NCBI RefSeq assembly: GCF_000497445.1
Contig: NZ_CM002285.1
Coordinates: 2,270,764-2,334,763, forward strand
From: Streptomyces roseochromogenus subsp. oscitans DS 12.976
GTDB taxonomy: Bacteria; Actinomycetota; Actinomycetes; Streptomycetales; Streptomycetaceae
Direction: 5' to 3'
DNA length: 64,000 nucleotides
The notes under the pieces were generated by a model. That model was not told the DNA's origin and searched no databases. It was given only the letters and a program-made list of their open reading frames with translations. Below, one piece after another: positions 7,582 to 15,988 of this stretch. The number at the start of each line of letters is the position of its first letter. Within the stretch, counting starts at the first letter, position 1. The translations under genes and the position numbers were made by a program.

Positions 7582-10160
7582 AGGGTCTGCCTTTCTGGTT
7601 CTGCGATGTCCTCCCCGACGGGGGGCTCTGCGGTGTGCTCCCCCGCGGGAAGCGGCTCGGGACGCGCTCCTGCCGCGCGGAGGCTGAGGACCATGGTGAG
7701 TCCGCCACCCGGTGTGTCCTCGGCGTTGAGGGTGCCGCCCATGGCCTCGGCGAAGCCCCGGGCGACCGCGAGTCCGAGCCCGACCCCGGCGCCGCGCGGA
7801 GCGTCGCCGTAGCGCTGGAAGGGTTCGAATATGCGGTCCTTCGCCTCGTCCGGTACGCCCGGCCCGCGGTCCACGATGCGCACCTCGACCCGGTCGGCGA
7901 TGGCGCTGGCGGAGACCAGCACGGGCCGCCCGCGCGGGCTGTACTTGACGGCGTTCTCCACCAGGTTGGCCACGGACCGCTCCAGCAGCCCGGGGTCGAC
8001 CTCGACGATCGGCAGCGTCTCGGGGATGTCCAGCTCGACGCTGTCCTCGGGTACGCCGCCCAGAGCCATCGGGACCACCTCGTCCACGTCGATCTCGCGG
8101 ATGATGGGGGTGACCGTGCCGGTCTGCAGGCGGGACATGTCCAGCAGGTTGCCGACGAGGTGGTCGAGCCGGTCGGCGCCCTCCTCGATGCCCTCCAGCA
8201 ACTCCGCCCGGTCCTCCTCGGACCAGGCCACGTCGTCGGAGCGCAGCGAGGAGACGGCGGCCTTGATGCCGGCCAGCGGGGTGCGCAGGTCGTGGCTGAC
8301 GGCGGCCAGCAGGGCGGTGCGGATGCGGTTGCCCTCGGCGAGTGCACGGGCCTGGTCGGCCTCCTCCTGCAGACGCCGGCGGTCCAGGGCGATGGCGGCC
8401 TGCGCGGCGAAGGCGGCGAGCACCCGGCGGTCCTCGGCGGGCAGCACCCGGCCGGTGAGCGCGAGCGCCATGTGGTCGCCGACCGGCATGTCGACGTCGG
8501 CGTCCTCGGGCCGCTCCAGCGGGCGCCCGAATCCGGCGCGCCCGGCGCAGGTCCACGGCTCGACGTCGCCCGCCCGCTCCAGCAGCGCGGCGGACTCCAT
8601 CGCGAAGGTCTCCCGGACCCGCTCCAGCAGTTCCTCCAGGCTGGTCTCGCCGCGCAGCACGTTCCCGGCGAGGAAGGAGAGGATCTCGGACTCGGCGCGC
8701 AGCCGAGCGGCCTGGTGGGTGCGCCGGGCGGCGAGGTCCACGACGGAGGCCACCGACACGGCGACGCACAGGAAGATCGCGATGGCCACGATGTTCTTCG
8801 GGTCGGCGATCGTCCACTGGTGCAGCGGCGGTGTGTAGTAGTAGTTCAGCAGCAGCGAGCCGAAGGCCACCGAGGCCAGCGCGGGCAGCAGGCCGCCGAG
8901 CAGGGCCGCCGCGACCGTGACGGCCAGGAACAGCAGCATGTCGTTGGCGAGGCCGACATCGACGGCGTTCAGCAGCACCGCCAGCGCGACCGGGCCGCCG
9001 AGCCCGACCAGCCAGCCCGAGATGATCCGGGCCCGGCCGAGCCGGGCGCCCCGGGCCACGGGCAGTCCGCGCCCCTTGGCGGCCTCCTCGTGGGTGACGA
9101 TGTGGACGTCGAGGTCGGGGCCGGACTCGCGGGCGACCGTGGCGCCGACGCCGGGTCCGAGGACGTACTGCCAGGCCTTGCGGCGCGAGGAGCCCAGCAC
9201 GATCTGGGTGGCGTTCACGCCCCGCGCGAAGTCCAGCAGGGCGGCCGGTATGTCGTCGCCGACGACATGGTGGAAGGTGCCGCCGAGGTCCTCCACAAGG
9301 GTCCGCTGGACGGCCAGCTCCTTCGGAGAGGCCGAGGTCAGACCGTCGCTGCGGGAGATGTAGACGGCGAGCACCTCGCCGCCGGCGCCCTTCTCGGCGA
9401 GCCGCGAGGCACGCCGTATCAGGGTGCGCCCCTCGGGGCCGCCGGTCAGGCCGACCACGATCCGCTCCCGCGAACCCCAGATCTTGGAGACCCGGTGTTC
9501 GCTGCGGTAGGCGTTCAGGTACTCGTCGACCCGGTCGGCCACCCACAGCAGGGCCAGCTCGCGCAGGGCGGTCAGGTTGCCGGGGCGGAAGTAGTTGGAC
9601 AGGGCCGCGTCGACCTTGTCCGGCTGGTAGATGTTGCCGTGCGCCATACGGCGGCGCAGCGCCTCCGGGGACATGTCGACCAGCTCGATCTGGTCGGCCC
9701 GCCGTACGACCTCGTCCGGGACGGTCTCCTGCTGCCGCACCCCGGTGATCGACTCCACGACATCGCCGAGTGATTCGAGGTGCTGGATGTTGACGGTGGA
9801 GATCACGTCGATGCCGGCCGCGAGCAGTTCCTCGACGTCCTGCCAGCGCTTGGCGTTGCGGGAGCCGGGGACGTTGGTGTGGGCTAGTTCGTCCACCAGG
9901 GCGACGGCGGGGGCCCGGCGCAGTACGGCGTCCACGTCCATCTCGGTGAAGACGGCCTCCCGGTACTCCAGACGCTTGCGCGGCACCAGCTCCAGGCCGT
10001 GCAGCATCACCTCGGTGCGCGGCCGGTCGTAGTGCTCCACGTAGGCCACGACACAGTCGGTGCCCCGCTCCACGCGGCGATGTGCCTCGGCGAGCATGGC
10101 GTAGGTCTTGCCCACACCGGGTGCCGCACCGAGGTAGATCCGAAGCTTGCCGCGTCCCAT
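7578..10160 (-). CDS. kdpD: KdpD-type osmosensitive K+ sensor histidine kinase
   Basis: An 860-residue kinase with full KdpD architecture: KdpD N-terminal domain with Walker A GAAPGVGKT (11-19), a USP-like domain (about 230-360), four membrane helices (about 380-475, DUF4118), a GAF-like domain (about 500-595), phospho-acceptor H623 in VSHDLRTPLAG, and a C-terminal ATPase domain with VENAVKYSP and GVGLGLAVARGFAEAMGG. I chose the ATG before GRGKLRIYLGAAPG; the open frame continues 35 codons upstream but without family similarity. It senses K+ or turgor and phosphorylates KdpE. Confidence 0.93.
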   Translation of the reverse strand: MGRGKLRIYLGAAPGVGKTYAMLAEAHRRVERGTDCVVAYVEHYDRPRTEVMLHGLELVPRKRLEYREAVFTEMDVDAVLRRAPAVALVDELAHTNVPGSRNAKRWQDVEELLAAGIDVISTVNIQHLESLGDVVESITGVRQQETVPDEVVRRADQIELVDMSPEALRRRMAHGNIYQPDKVDAALSNYFRPGNLTALRELALLWVADRVDEYLNAYRSEHRVSKIWGSRERIVVGLTGGPEGRTLIRRASRLAEKGAGGEVLAVYISRSDGLTSASPKELAVQRTLVEDLGGTFHHVVGDDIPAALLDFARGVNATQIVLGSSRRKAWQYVLGPGVGATVARESGPDLDVHIVTHEEAAKGRGLPVARGARLGRARIISGWLVGLGGPVALAVLLNAVDVGLANDMLLFLAVTVAAALLGGLLPALASVAFGSLLLNYYYTPPLHQWTIADPKNIVAIAIFLCVAVSVASVVDLAARRTHQAARLRAESEILSFLAGNVLRGETSLEELLERVRETFAMESAALLERAGDVEPWTCAGRAGFGRPLERPEDADVDMPVGDHMALALTGRVLPAEDRRVLAAFAAQAAIALDRRRLQEEADQARALAEGNRIRTALLAAVSHDLRTPLAGIKAAVSSLRSDDVAWSEEDRAELLEGIEEGADRLDHLVGNLLDMSRLQTGTVTPIIREIDVDEVVPMALGGVPEDSVELDIPETLPIVEVDPGLLERSVANLVENAVKYSPRGRPVLVSASAIADRVEVRIVDRGPGVPDEAKDRIFEPFQRYGDAPRGAGVGLGLAVARGFAEAMGGTLNAEDTPGGGLTMVLSLRAAGARPEPLPAGEHTAEPPVGEDIAEPERQTL

Positions 10161-10315
10161 GGCCCCATTGTCTTCCAGTAGCGCTTGCGTACGCAGCGTC
10201 GACCTTACGGCCAGCAATTGCGGCAATAGGGACAGGAGGGCGGGCAGCGGGCAACTTTGACGCAACCCTGATGAGCCGTACGGCCTGGTGGGCGCCCTGT
10301 GCCGGTGCTACCGGT

Positions 10316-10441
10316 TCAGTGCTCGATGATCTCGCCGTCCCGCAGTTCCAGCACCCGGTCGGCCGGATCCAGCAGGGTCGCGTCGTGCGTGGCGACCAGG
10401 GCGGACGGCGTCCGCCCGGCTCGGCCCAGGCCGGCCCCGCA
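10316..10441 (-). pseudogene. C-terminal remnant of an ABC-transporter ATP-binding protein
   Basis: Reading leftward, the frame gives VATHDATLLDPADRVLELR followed by a Glu-Ile-Ile-Glu-His end and TGA. This is the H-loop (THD) and the last strand of a LolD/MacB-type ABC ATPase. Upstream of ALVATHD similarity stops abruptly in Arg/Gly/Pro-rich sequence, with no Walker A, signature or Walker B motif. The rest of the gene has therefore been deleted. What remains is about 30 recognisable codons. Confidence 0.7.
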
Positions 10442-10533
10442 CTGCGTTCGGGTGGGGGGCGAGGGCGCGGGCGAGGCGACCCTCCCTCAGTGACTCAAGG
10501 GCCTGGAGACGTCACGCAGGGCGTGGAAGCGCT

Positions 10534-10581
10534 TCAAAGGGGCGCGGGGAACTGCGCGACCAGCCGCCCACGGGCCCGCAC
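10534..10581. repeat. Dispersed Streptomyces intergenic repeat (GGGGCGCGGGGAACTGCGCG type)
   Basis: The core GGGGCGCGGGGAACTGCGCG followed by ACCAGCC and a GGCCCGCA end is, from memory, a very common intergenic sequence in Streptomyces chromosomes. Its role is not established. It marks this gap as a place where sequence has been inserted or rearranged, next to the ABC gene remnant. Confidence 0.6.
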
Positions 10582-10619
10582 CCGGCAATGGCGGGCCCCA
10601 CGATGGCGCGCCCCCGCAA

Positions 10620-10654
10620 AAACGGGCCGCACCCCTCAAAGGCACGGCCCGTTT
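10620..10654. terminator. Hairpin terminator downstream of DUF3710 gene
   Basis: AAACGGGCCG pairs with CGGCCCGTTT across a 15-base loop. The flanking A and T tracts give a rho-independent-like signal on either strand. It lies just past the stop of the leftward DUF3710 gene. Confidence 0.7.
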
Positions 10655-10670
10655 CCGGCTGCTGAAGCCG

Positions 10671-11438
10671 TCAGCGGACTTCCGTGATCTCCGGTCCGCG
10701 CTGCAACTGCCCCATACCGCCCGAGAACCGCGAGCCCTCCTCCTGCTGGATGCCCTCGGGGACCATCTGCGCGTCGTTGGGCAGCTTGAGGACGATCGGG
10801 TCTCGGGGCGCCATCGGGCCCTCGCCGCGGACCACGACGGTGTCCCGGAAGATCTGCTCCAGCAGACCCGCGGCCTGCGGCTGCACGGCGCCCTGGCCGG
10901 AGATCACACCGCGCAGGAACCAGCGCGGGCCGTCCACACCGACGAACCGTACGACCTGGAAGCCGCCGGTGCCGTCGGGCAGCTGCACCGGCACCTGGGC
11001 GCGCAGCTCCCAGCCGAGCGGGCCCTCGACCTCGTCGACGATGCCACCCTGCTGGGTGATACCGCTCCCGATCTCCTCGCGGACCTCACCCCAGATGCCC
11101 TCGCGCTTGGGCGCGGCGAACGCCTGGAGCTGAATGGCGCTGTCGCGCAGCACGACCGTCGCGGCGACGATCGCGTCACCGGCGACCTCGACCCGCAGCT
11201 CCATCCCTTCCACGCCCGGGACGAACATCCCGCCGAGGTCCACGCGGCCCTCGGCCGCATCGCGCACCTCTTCGCTGTCCCAGGGCCCGTCGGGCCGGGG
11301 CCCGGGCTCCAGCCGGACGCGCTCGCGCCCGCCCTCTTGCGCTTCCTCGTCCGCCTCGGTGTCGACGCTGTCGACGACCTGCTCGGCCTCGCCGGCCGCG
11401 TCCTCGGCGGCACCCTTCTTCTTGCGACGTCCGAACAC
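10671..11438 (-). CDS. DUF3710 domain protein
   Basis: 255 residues, starting with a basic GRRKKKG patch, then a long acidic Glu-rich stretch (about 15-45) and a compact domain (about 60-230) of the actinobacterial DUF3710 family, function unknown. The GTG start has GGAAGG at 8 bp and lies 1 bp after the dUTPase stop, so translation is coupled. The Lys-rich start and acidic linker suggest a soluble protein with a disordered N-terminus. Confidence 0.85.
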   Translation of the reverse strand: MFGRRKKKGAAEDAAGEAEQVVDSVDTEADEEAQEGGRERVRLEPGPRPDGPWDSEEVRDAAEGRVDLGGMFVPGVEGMELRVEVAGDAIVAATVVLRDSAIQLQAFAAPKREGIWGEVREEIGSGITQQGGIVDEVEGPLGWELRAQVPVQLPDGTGGFQVVRFVGVDGPRWFLRGVISGQGAVQPQAAGLLEQIFRDTVVVRGEGPMAPRDPIVLKLPNDAQMVPEGIQQEEGSRFSGGMGQLQRGPEITEVR

Positions 11439-11439
11439 G

Positions 11440-11985
11440 TCACTGTCCTTCCCGGTCGGATACAACCGAAGCGTATCGATTCCCACCCGTCGGACCGCCC
11501 ATGGCGGCCTGACCGCATGTGCCGCTCCCGCCGCCCACCGCGGCATGGCCACCGGTGGACCCGAAGCCCCCCTCGGCCCGCGCCGAGCCGGGAAGTTCCA
11601 CCACCTCCTGGAAGCGGACCCTCTCGACCTGCTGGACGACCAGTTGGGCAATCCGGTCGAAGCGCTCGAACCGCACGCTGTCGCGCGGGTCGAGATTCAC
11701 CACGATCACCTTGATCTCCCCACGGTACCCGGCATCAACCGTCCCCGGGGCATTCACGAGGGCGACACCGCAGCGGGCGGCGAGGCCGGAACGCGGATGC
11801 ACGAAGGCGGCGTACCCCTCGGGCAGGGCGATCGACACCCCCGTGGGAAGTACAGCCCGCTCGCCGGGCTTCAGCTCGCACGGCTCGGTGGTGCGCAGAT
11901 CGGCTCCGGCGTCCCCGGGGTGCTCGTACGCCGGAAGCGGCACGTCCGGGTCGACTCGGCGGATGAGTACGTCGAGAGGGCTCAC
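11440..11985 (-). CDS. dut: Deoxyuridine 5'-triphosphate nucleotidohydrolase (dUTPase)
   Basis: A 181-residue trimeric-type dUTPase, which cleaves dUTP to dUMP and pyrophosphate, keeping uracil out of DNA and feeding dTMP synthesis. All conserved motifs are seen: motif 1 PGDAGADL (23-30), motif 3 NAPGTVDAGYRGEI with the uracil-binding loop, the RIAQLVVQ motif, and the C-terminal ATP-loop-like RAEGGFGSTG. Past motif 5 there is a Gly-rich extension of about 30 residues. The GTG start overlaps the stop of the thioesterase gene by 4 bp (GTGA). Confidence 0.95.
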   Translation of the reverse strand: MSPLDVLIRRVDPDVPLPAYEHPGDAGADLRTTEPCELKPGERAVLPTGVSIALPEGYAAFVHPRSGLAARCGVALVNAPGTVDAGYRGEIKVIVVNLDPRDSVRFERFDRIAQLVVQQVERVRFQEVVELPGSARAEGGFGSTGGHAAVGGGSGTCGQAAMGGPTGGNRYASVVSDREGQ

Positions 11986-12566
11986 GGGTTCACCTCGAAG
12001 GCGCGGGTGCGCCGGATCTGGTCCGGGTCGCTCATGGCGGCCTGGATCTCCTCCTTGCGGCCGTGGTCGATGAAGTGGTCGACCTTGACCTCGATGAAGA
12101 GGGCGTCGGCGCGTACGGCGACGGGCCCGTCGGGGGCGCCGACGCGTCCGGTGGCGGTGGAGTAGATCTTCCGCCCGGCGACGGCGGTGACCTCGGCCTC
12201 CAAGTAGAGCGTGGTGCCCACCGGAACGGGCCGCACGAAGTCGGTCTCCAGCCGGCCGGTGACGGCGATGGTGCGCAGCAGCCAGTTCAGCGAGCCGAGG
12301 GTCTCGTCGAGGGCCGTGGTCAGCACTCCGCCGTGCGCGAGGCCCGGGGCGCCCTGGTGGGCGGGCTGGACGGTGAACTCGGCGGTCAGCGAGACACCCT
12401 CGCCGGCCCGGGCCTCCAGGTGCAGTCCGTGCGACTGCCCGGGGCCACAACCGAAACAGTGTTCGTAGTGGGCACCGAGGAGTTCTCCGGGCGCGGGTGC
12501 GTCGGGGTGCCGTACCGGTTTCACCGCGTCGGCGGGAGGCTGAAGACGTGCGGAACTACCACTCAC
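11982..12566 (-). CDS. PaaI-family hotdog thioesterase
   Basis: A 194-residue protein with a single hotdog domain. HYEHCFGCGPGQSHGLHLEA at the start and HQGAPGLAHGGVLTTALDETLG match the PaaI/YbgC acyl-CoA thioesterase pattern, with the catalytic Asp or Glu in ALDE. The substrate is unknown. Translation overlaps dut. The GTG is the first plausible start after the divergent promoter gap of 58 bp shared with the DUF3093 gene; the frame upstream would run into that gene. Confidence 0.85.
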   Translation of the reverse strand: MSGSSARLQPPADAVKPVRHPDAPAPGELLGAHYEHCFGCGPGQSHGLHLEARAGEGVSLTAEFTVQPAHQGAPGLAHGGVLTTALDETLGSLNWLLRTIAVTGRLETDFVRPVPVGTTLYLEAEVTAVAGRKIYSTATGRVGAPDGPVAVRADALFIEVKVDHFIDHGRKEEIQAAMSDPDQIRRTRAFEVNP

Positions 12567-12624
12567 AGCCGCAGACCTTACCCGCGCGTCGGCCGTATCA
12601 GGTTCCCGTGCCAAGCTTGGCCTC

Positions 12625-13089
12625 ATGCAGCTCTCCGCCACCCCGTACGAAGAACGCCTCACCGCCCCCCGTTCGTGGTGGTTGATCAGCTTTCTCGTGG
12701 GTGTCTCGTTCGCCTTGATCCTGCTCCCCTTCGGCACCCTGCCGCTGCTCGGCGGCCTGGTCGGCGGTACGGCCGCGGCGGCGGTGGTCGCGAGCGCGTA
12801 CGGCTCGCTGCGCATCCGTGTCGTGGGTGACTCACTGATCGCGGGCGAGGCGAAGATCCCGGTGTCGGCGCTGGGCGAGGCTGAGGTGCTGGACGCGGAG
12901 GAGGCCCGCGCCTGGCGGACGTACAAGGCCGACACGCGCGCGTTCCTGCTGCTGCGGGCCTACATCCCCACGGCGCTGCGGGTGGAGGTCACGGACCCGC
13001 AGGACCCGACGCCGTACCTGTATCTGTCGACGCGGGAGCCGGAGAGGCTGGCGGCAGCGATCGCGACGGCCCGCACGGCGAACTCCTAA
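12625..13089 (+). CDS. DUF3093 membrane protein
   Basis: 154 residues with two adjacent membrane helices (about 18-62) and a cytoplasmic C-terminal domain containing RIRVVGDSLIAGEAKIPVSALGEAEVLD, typical of DUF3093, an actinobacterial family of unknown role. It is transcribed away from the thioesterase-dut-DUF3710 unit. Its TAA stop overlaps the TAG stop of the convergent gene. Confidence 0.85.
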   Translation: MQLSATPYEERLTAPRSWWLISFLVGVSFALILLPFGTLPLLGGLVGGTAAAAVVASAYGSLRIRVVGDSLIAGEAKIPVSALGEAEVLDAEEARAWRTYKADTRAFLLLRAYIPTALRVEVTDPQDPTPYLYLSTREPERLAAAIATARTANS

Positions 13090-14009
13090 GACTCTTCGGC
13101 CTCTTCGGGGAAGTCGCGCAGTTGCAACGGCTCTGCCGGCTTCTCCAGCGGCGGGAGCTCCTCCAGCTCGTCCCAGGGCACCTGAATCCTGCGCAGGTCG
13201 GTACGGATGCGGGCGGCGAGCCGCTTCGTGCTCCGGCGGTTCATGACGGCGCCGACCGCCGCGCCCACCATGAACGGCATGAGGTTGGGCAGGTCCCGGA
13301 CCACGCGCTTCATGATCTGCTGGCGCAGTTCGCGCTTCATGTGGCCGCCGAGAGCCGTGTCGTACGTCGACGGCTTCATCACATCTATTCCGCGCTCCCC
13401 CGACCAGGAGGACAGATACGCGGTGCTGCGGCTCTTCAGGCTCCCCGGCGGTCGTACGCCGTAGACCTCGTGGAGTTCGGCGACGAGCTTCAGCTCGATC
13501 GCGGCAACCCCGGTGATCTCCGCGGCCAGCTCGGTCGGCATGGCCGGGGGCACCGGCAGCATCGCCGCCGCTCCGATCCCGGCTCCGATCGTCGATGTTC
13601 CGGCCGCCGCGCCCGCCACGAGCTTGTCGGCGAGTTCTTCGGGCCCGAGGCCCGGGAACTGCCTGCGCAAAGTCGCGAGGTCGCGTACGGGGACACGAGG
13701 GGCGATGTCGATGATCCGGTCCGCGAGGTAGGACAGGCCCGCGCGGGCCCGGCTACCGCCCCTGCGCACCCCTTCCCGGGCCATGTCCCGGGCTTTGTCA
13801 CGCATCACCGCGGCCCGTCGCCGAGCGACGGGCGCGGGCTGCCTCACCGGCTCCGGGTGGTCGGCCCGGTCGGTCGCCGGTTCGAACGGGGCCACCGCTG
13901 CCGGTGAGCCCCGCCCTTCGTCACGCGCGCTGTGCGAGCCGTCGGACGGCCCTTCGTCCGCCTTTCCCAGGGAGAAGCGGCGCTTCCTTGGAGGGGTCGA
14001 GCCAGTCAT
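13086..14009 (-). CDS. Conserved hypothetical protein with glycine-rich amphipathic core
   Basis: 307 residues. The N-terminal 80 residues are basic and Pro-rich and likely disordered. The core contains LVAGAAAGTSTIGAGIGAAAMLPVPPAMPTELAAEITGVAAIELKLVAELHEVYG, a moderately hydrophobic helical stretch, and a second small-residue patch FMVGAAVGAVMNRRSTKRLA. The pattern is reminiscent of EcsC-like proteins, but I cannot confirm this. Association with the membrane is likely. I used the second ATG because the first lies inside the next gene without a ribosome site. Confidence 0.7.
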   Translation of the reverse strand: MTGSTPPRKRRFSLGKADEGPSDGSHSARDEGRGSPAAVAPFEPATDRADHPEPVRQPAPVARRRAAVMRDKARDMAREGVRRGGSRARAGLSYLADRIIDIAPRVPVRDLATLRRQFPGLGPEELADKLVAGAAAGTSTIGAGIGAAAMLPVPPAMPTELAAEITGVAAIELKLVAELHEVYGVRPPGSLKSRSTAYLSSWSGERGIDVMKPSTYDTALGGHMKRELRQQIMKRVVRDLPNLMPFMVGAAVGAVMNRRSTKRLAARIRTDLRRIQVPWDELEELPPLEKPAEPLQLRDFPEEAEES

Positions 14010-14022
14010 GGCCGACCCGACC

Positions 14023-14319
14023 TCAGTCGCAGTCGCGGCAGATCGGCTGACCGTTCTTCTCACGGGCCAGCTGGCTGCGGTGGTGCACCAGGAAGCAGCT
14101 CATGCAGGTGAACTCGTCCTGCTGCTTCGGCAGCACCCGGACGGCCAGCTCCTCGTTCGAGAGGTCGGCGCCGGGCAGTTCGAGGCCTTCGGCGGCCTCG
14201 AACTCGTCGACGTCGACCGACGAGGTGGACTTGTCGTTCCTCCTGGCCTTCAGCTCTTCAAGACTGTCCGAGTCGACGTCGTCGTCGGTCTTGCGTGGAG
14301 TGTCGTAATCGGTTGCCAT
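14023..14319 (-). CDS. DUF4193 zinc-ribbon-like protein
   Basis: 98 residues, acidic N-terminal half with many Asp and Ser, and a C-terminal four-cysteine module, CMSC followed by CRDCD, which should bind zinc. It belongs to DUF4193, found across actinobacteria; RbpA-like small zinc proteins have a similar size, but the family function is not known to me. The ATG is preceded by GGGGGAG. It lies downstream of cutS, separated by a 415-bp gap with two palindromes that may control it. Confidence 0.85.
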   Translation of the reverse strand: MATDYDTPRKTDDDVDSDSLEELKARRNDKSTSSVDVDEFEAAEGLELPGADLSNEELAVRVLPKQQDEFTCMSCFLVHHRSQLAREKNGQPICRDCD

Positions 14320-14734
14320 ATCGCTCTCCCCCTCTGGGTGTCTGCGGTGTCTCCAGCGCACGTAACGCGTGAGAGGCCGGACTTGTGCCCGACCTGAGGC
14401 GGAGATTTTGCCTCACATCAAGGTCTGTTACTCAATCGACACCCAACCCGACCCCTCAAGAGTGATCGACTTGGATGGCGGTGAGGACCGTACACGGTTC
14501 GAATGTCGCACCTCAAAGGCGCCTCACCGTGTACTTCCCGTGATCAAGACCCCTGAAAACTAGGACTTTCCCGGCATTCTTGCATGTTTCGTGATCACGG
14601 AGAGTACATGGCTGAAAATCCGCCTTTGTGATCGATCACACAACAGGAAGCTCATTCGGCGGCTGAAAAATTCCGCCTGAAGCGAACATCCCTCGCGTGT
14701 GTCAGCCCCCGGTTCGTGGCGGCCCCGTCGAGAA
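14320..14734. promoter_or_regulatory. Long upstream region of DUF4193 gene with two palindromes
   Basis: No gene is visible in these 415 bp. TGTGATCGATCACA (14627-14640) and CGTGATCACG (14590-14599) are perfect palindromes sharing a GTGATC core, 27 bp apart. The region is relatively AT-rich, as promoters here are. The palindromes are candidate operators for the leftward DUF4193 gene. I could not fix a promoter. Confidence 0.45.
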
Positions 14735-15982
14735 TCACAGCGGCAGCGTGACCCGCATCACCAGGCCGCCGCCCTCGTGGGGCTGCGCCACGATGTGGCC
14801 GCCGTGTGCGCGGGCCACCGACCGGGCGATGGACAGGCCGAGGCCGACACCCTTGTCGCTGCCCGTGCGCTCCGTGCGGAGCCGTCTGAAGGGCTCGAAG
14901 AGGTTGTCGATCTCGTACGCCGGCACCACCGGCCCGGTGTTCGTGACGGTCAGCACCGCCTGCCCGTGCCGGACCTCGGTGGTCACCTCGACCCAGCCGT
15001 CCTCGCCCACGTTGTACCGCACCGCGTTCTGCACCAGGTTCAGGGCGATCCGCTCCAGCAGCACGCCGTTGCCCTGCACCACGGCGGGCTTGCGCTCGCC
15101 GCAGATCTTCACGCCCTTGGCCTCGGCCTCGGCGTGCACCTGGTCGATGGCCTGGGTGGCCACCTCGGCCAGGTCGACCGGCTTGCGCTCGACGATCTGG
15201 TTGTCACTGCGGGCGAGCAGCAGCAGGCCCTCTACCAGTTGCTCGCTGCGTTCATTGGTGGCCAGCAGCGTCTTGCCGAGCTGCTGCAGCTCCACCGGGG
15301 CGTTCGGGTCCGACAAGTGTACTTCGAGAAGCGTTCTGTTGATCGCGAGCGGGGTGCGCAGCTCGTGGGAGGCGTTGCCGACGAAGCGCTGCTGGGCGGT
15401 GAAGGCGCGCTGCAGCCGCTCCAGCATGTCGTCGAAAGTGTCCGCCAGCTCCTTCAGCTCGTCGTCCGGGCCGTCCAGCTCGATCCGCCGGGACAGGTCG
15501 GAGCCGGCCACCTGACGGGCGGTGCGGGTGATCCGGCCGAGCGGGGACAGCACCCGGCCGGCCATCGCGTAGCCGAACGCGAAGGCGATCACGGCGAGAC
15601 CCAGCAGGGCCAGCAGCGAACGGCTGAGCAGGTCGTCCAGGGCCGTCTGGCGCTGCTGGTCCACGCAGTGGGCGATCGCGTCGTTGAAGTCCGACAGTGG
15701 CAGGCTGGTCGTGTTGATCGCGGGGCAGTTGTCGCTGGAGACCCGTATCGACGTACCGCTGACGATCTTGAACAGGGGCTGGTTGCCCGTGCTGATGGCC
15801 TGCGCGGCGAGCAGGTAGATGATCGACAGCAGCAGGATGCCGGCGATCAGGAACATGCCGCCGTACAGCAGCGTGAGCCGTATCCGGATGGTGGGGCGCA
15901 GCCACGGGAACGGGGCCTGCGGCCTCCTGGGGTCCCAGGTGGGCTTCGGTGGCGCCTGCGGCGGCGCGGGTGTCGCGGCCAT
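14735..15982 (-). CDS. cutS: CutS sensor histidine kinase
   Basis: A 415-residue membrane kinase: Pro-rich N-terminus, transmembrane helices at about 38-60 and 121-142, a HAMP domain, phospho-acceptor H206 in NASHELRTPLA, and an ATPase domain with NLVQNAVRYN and GVGLGLSIARSVARAHGG. The extracytoplasmic loop of about 60 residues contains exactly two cysteines, C86 and C106, which fits the view that CutS monitors disulphide or secretion status outside the membrane. CutRS was first described in S. lividans in connection with copper; later work links it to secretion stress. It starts 6 bp after the cutR stop. Confidence 0.9.
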   Translation of the reverse strand: MAATPAPPQAPPKPTWDPRRPQAPFPWLRPTIRIRLTLLYGGMFLIAGILLLSIIYLLAAQAISTGNQPLFKIVSGTSIRVSSDNCPAINTTSLPLSDFNDAIAHCVDQQRQTALDDLLSRSLLALLGLAVIAFAFGYAMAGRVLSPLGRITRTARQVAGSDLSRRIELDGPDDELKELADTFDDMLERLQRAFTAQQRFVGNASHELRTPLAINRTLLEVHLSDPNAPVELQQLGKTLLATNERSEQLVEGLLLLARSDNQIVERKPVDLAEVATQAIDQVHAEAEAKGVKICGERKPAVVQGNGVLLERIALNLVQNAVRYNVGEDGWVEVTTEVRHGQAVLTVTNTGPVVPAYEIDNLFEPFRRLRTERTGSDKGVGLGLSIARSVARAHGGHIVAQPHEGGGLVMRVTLPL

Positions 15983-15988
15983 GGCGGA

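Larger units (their letters stand above)
10161..10670. other. Gene-poor gap between kdpD and DUF3710 genes
   Basis: This 510-bp stretch holds the kdpD upstream region, a C-terminal remnant of an ABC-transporter ATPase gene, one copy of a dispersed Streptomyces repeat and a hairpin terminator. No intact gene is seen. Confidence 0.7.

Noticed and set aside
7635..9773. 712-codon plus-strand frame opposite kdpD
   Set aside because: A mirror of KdpD codons, no domain seen.
6895..10254. 1119-codon minus-strand frame that ends as KdpE
   Set aside because: Only the last 228 codons are KdpE; the rest is KdpD read in the wrong frame with Arg/Pro/Gly-rich composition.
10299..10493. 64-codon plus-strand frame in the kdpD-DUF3710 gap
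   Set aside because: The informative frame is on the minus strand, where an ABC ATPase end is readable.
14627..14640. TGTGATCGATCACA as a Crp site
   Set aside because: Crp half-sites need a 6-bp spacer; here it is 4, so Crp binding is doubtful.
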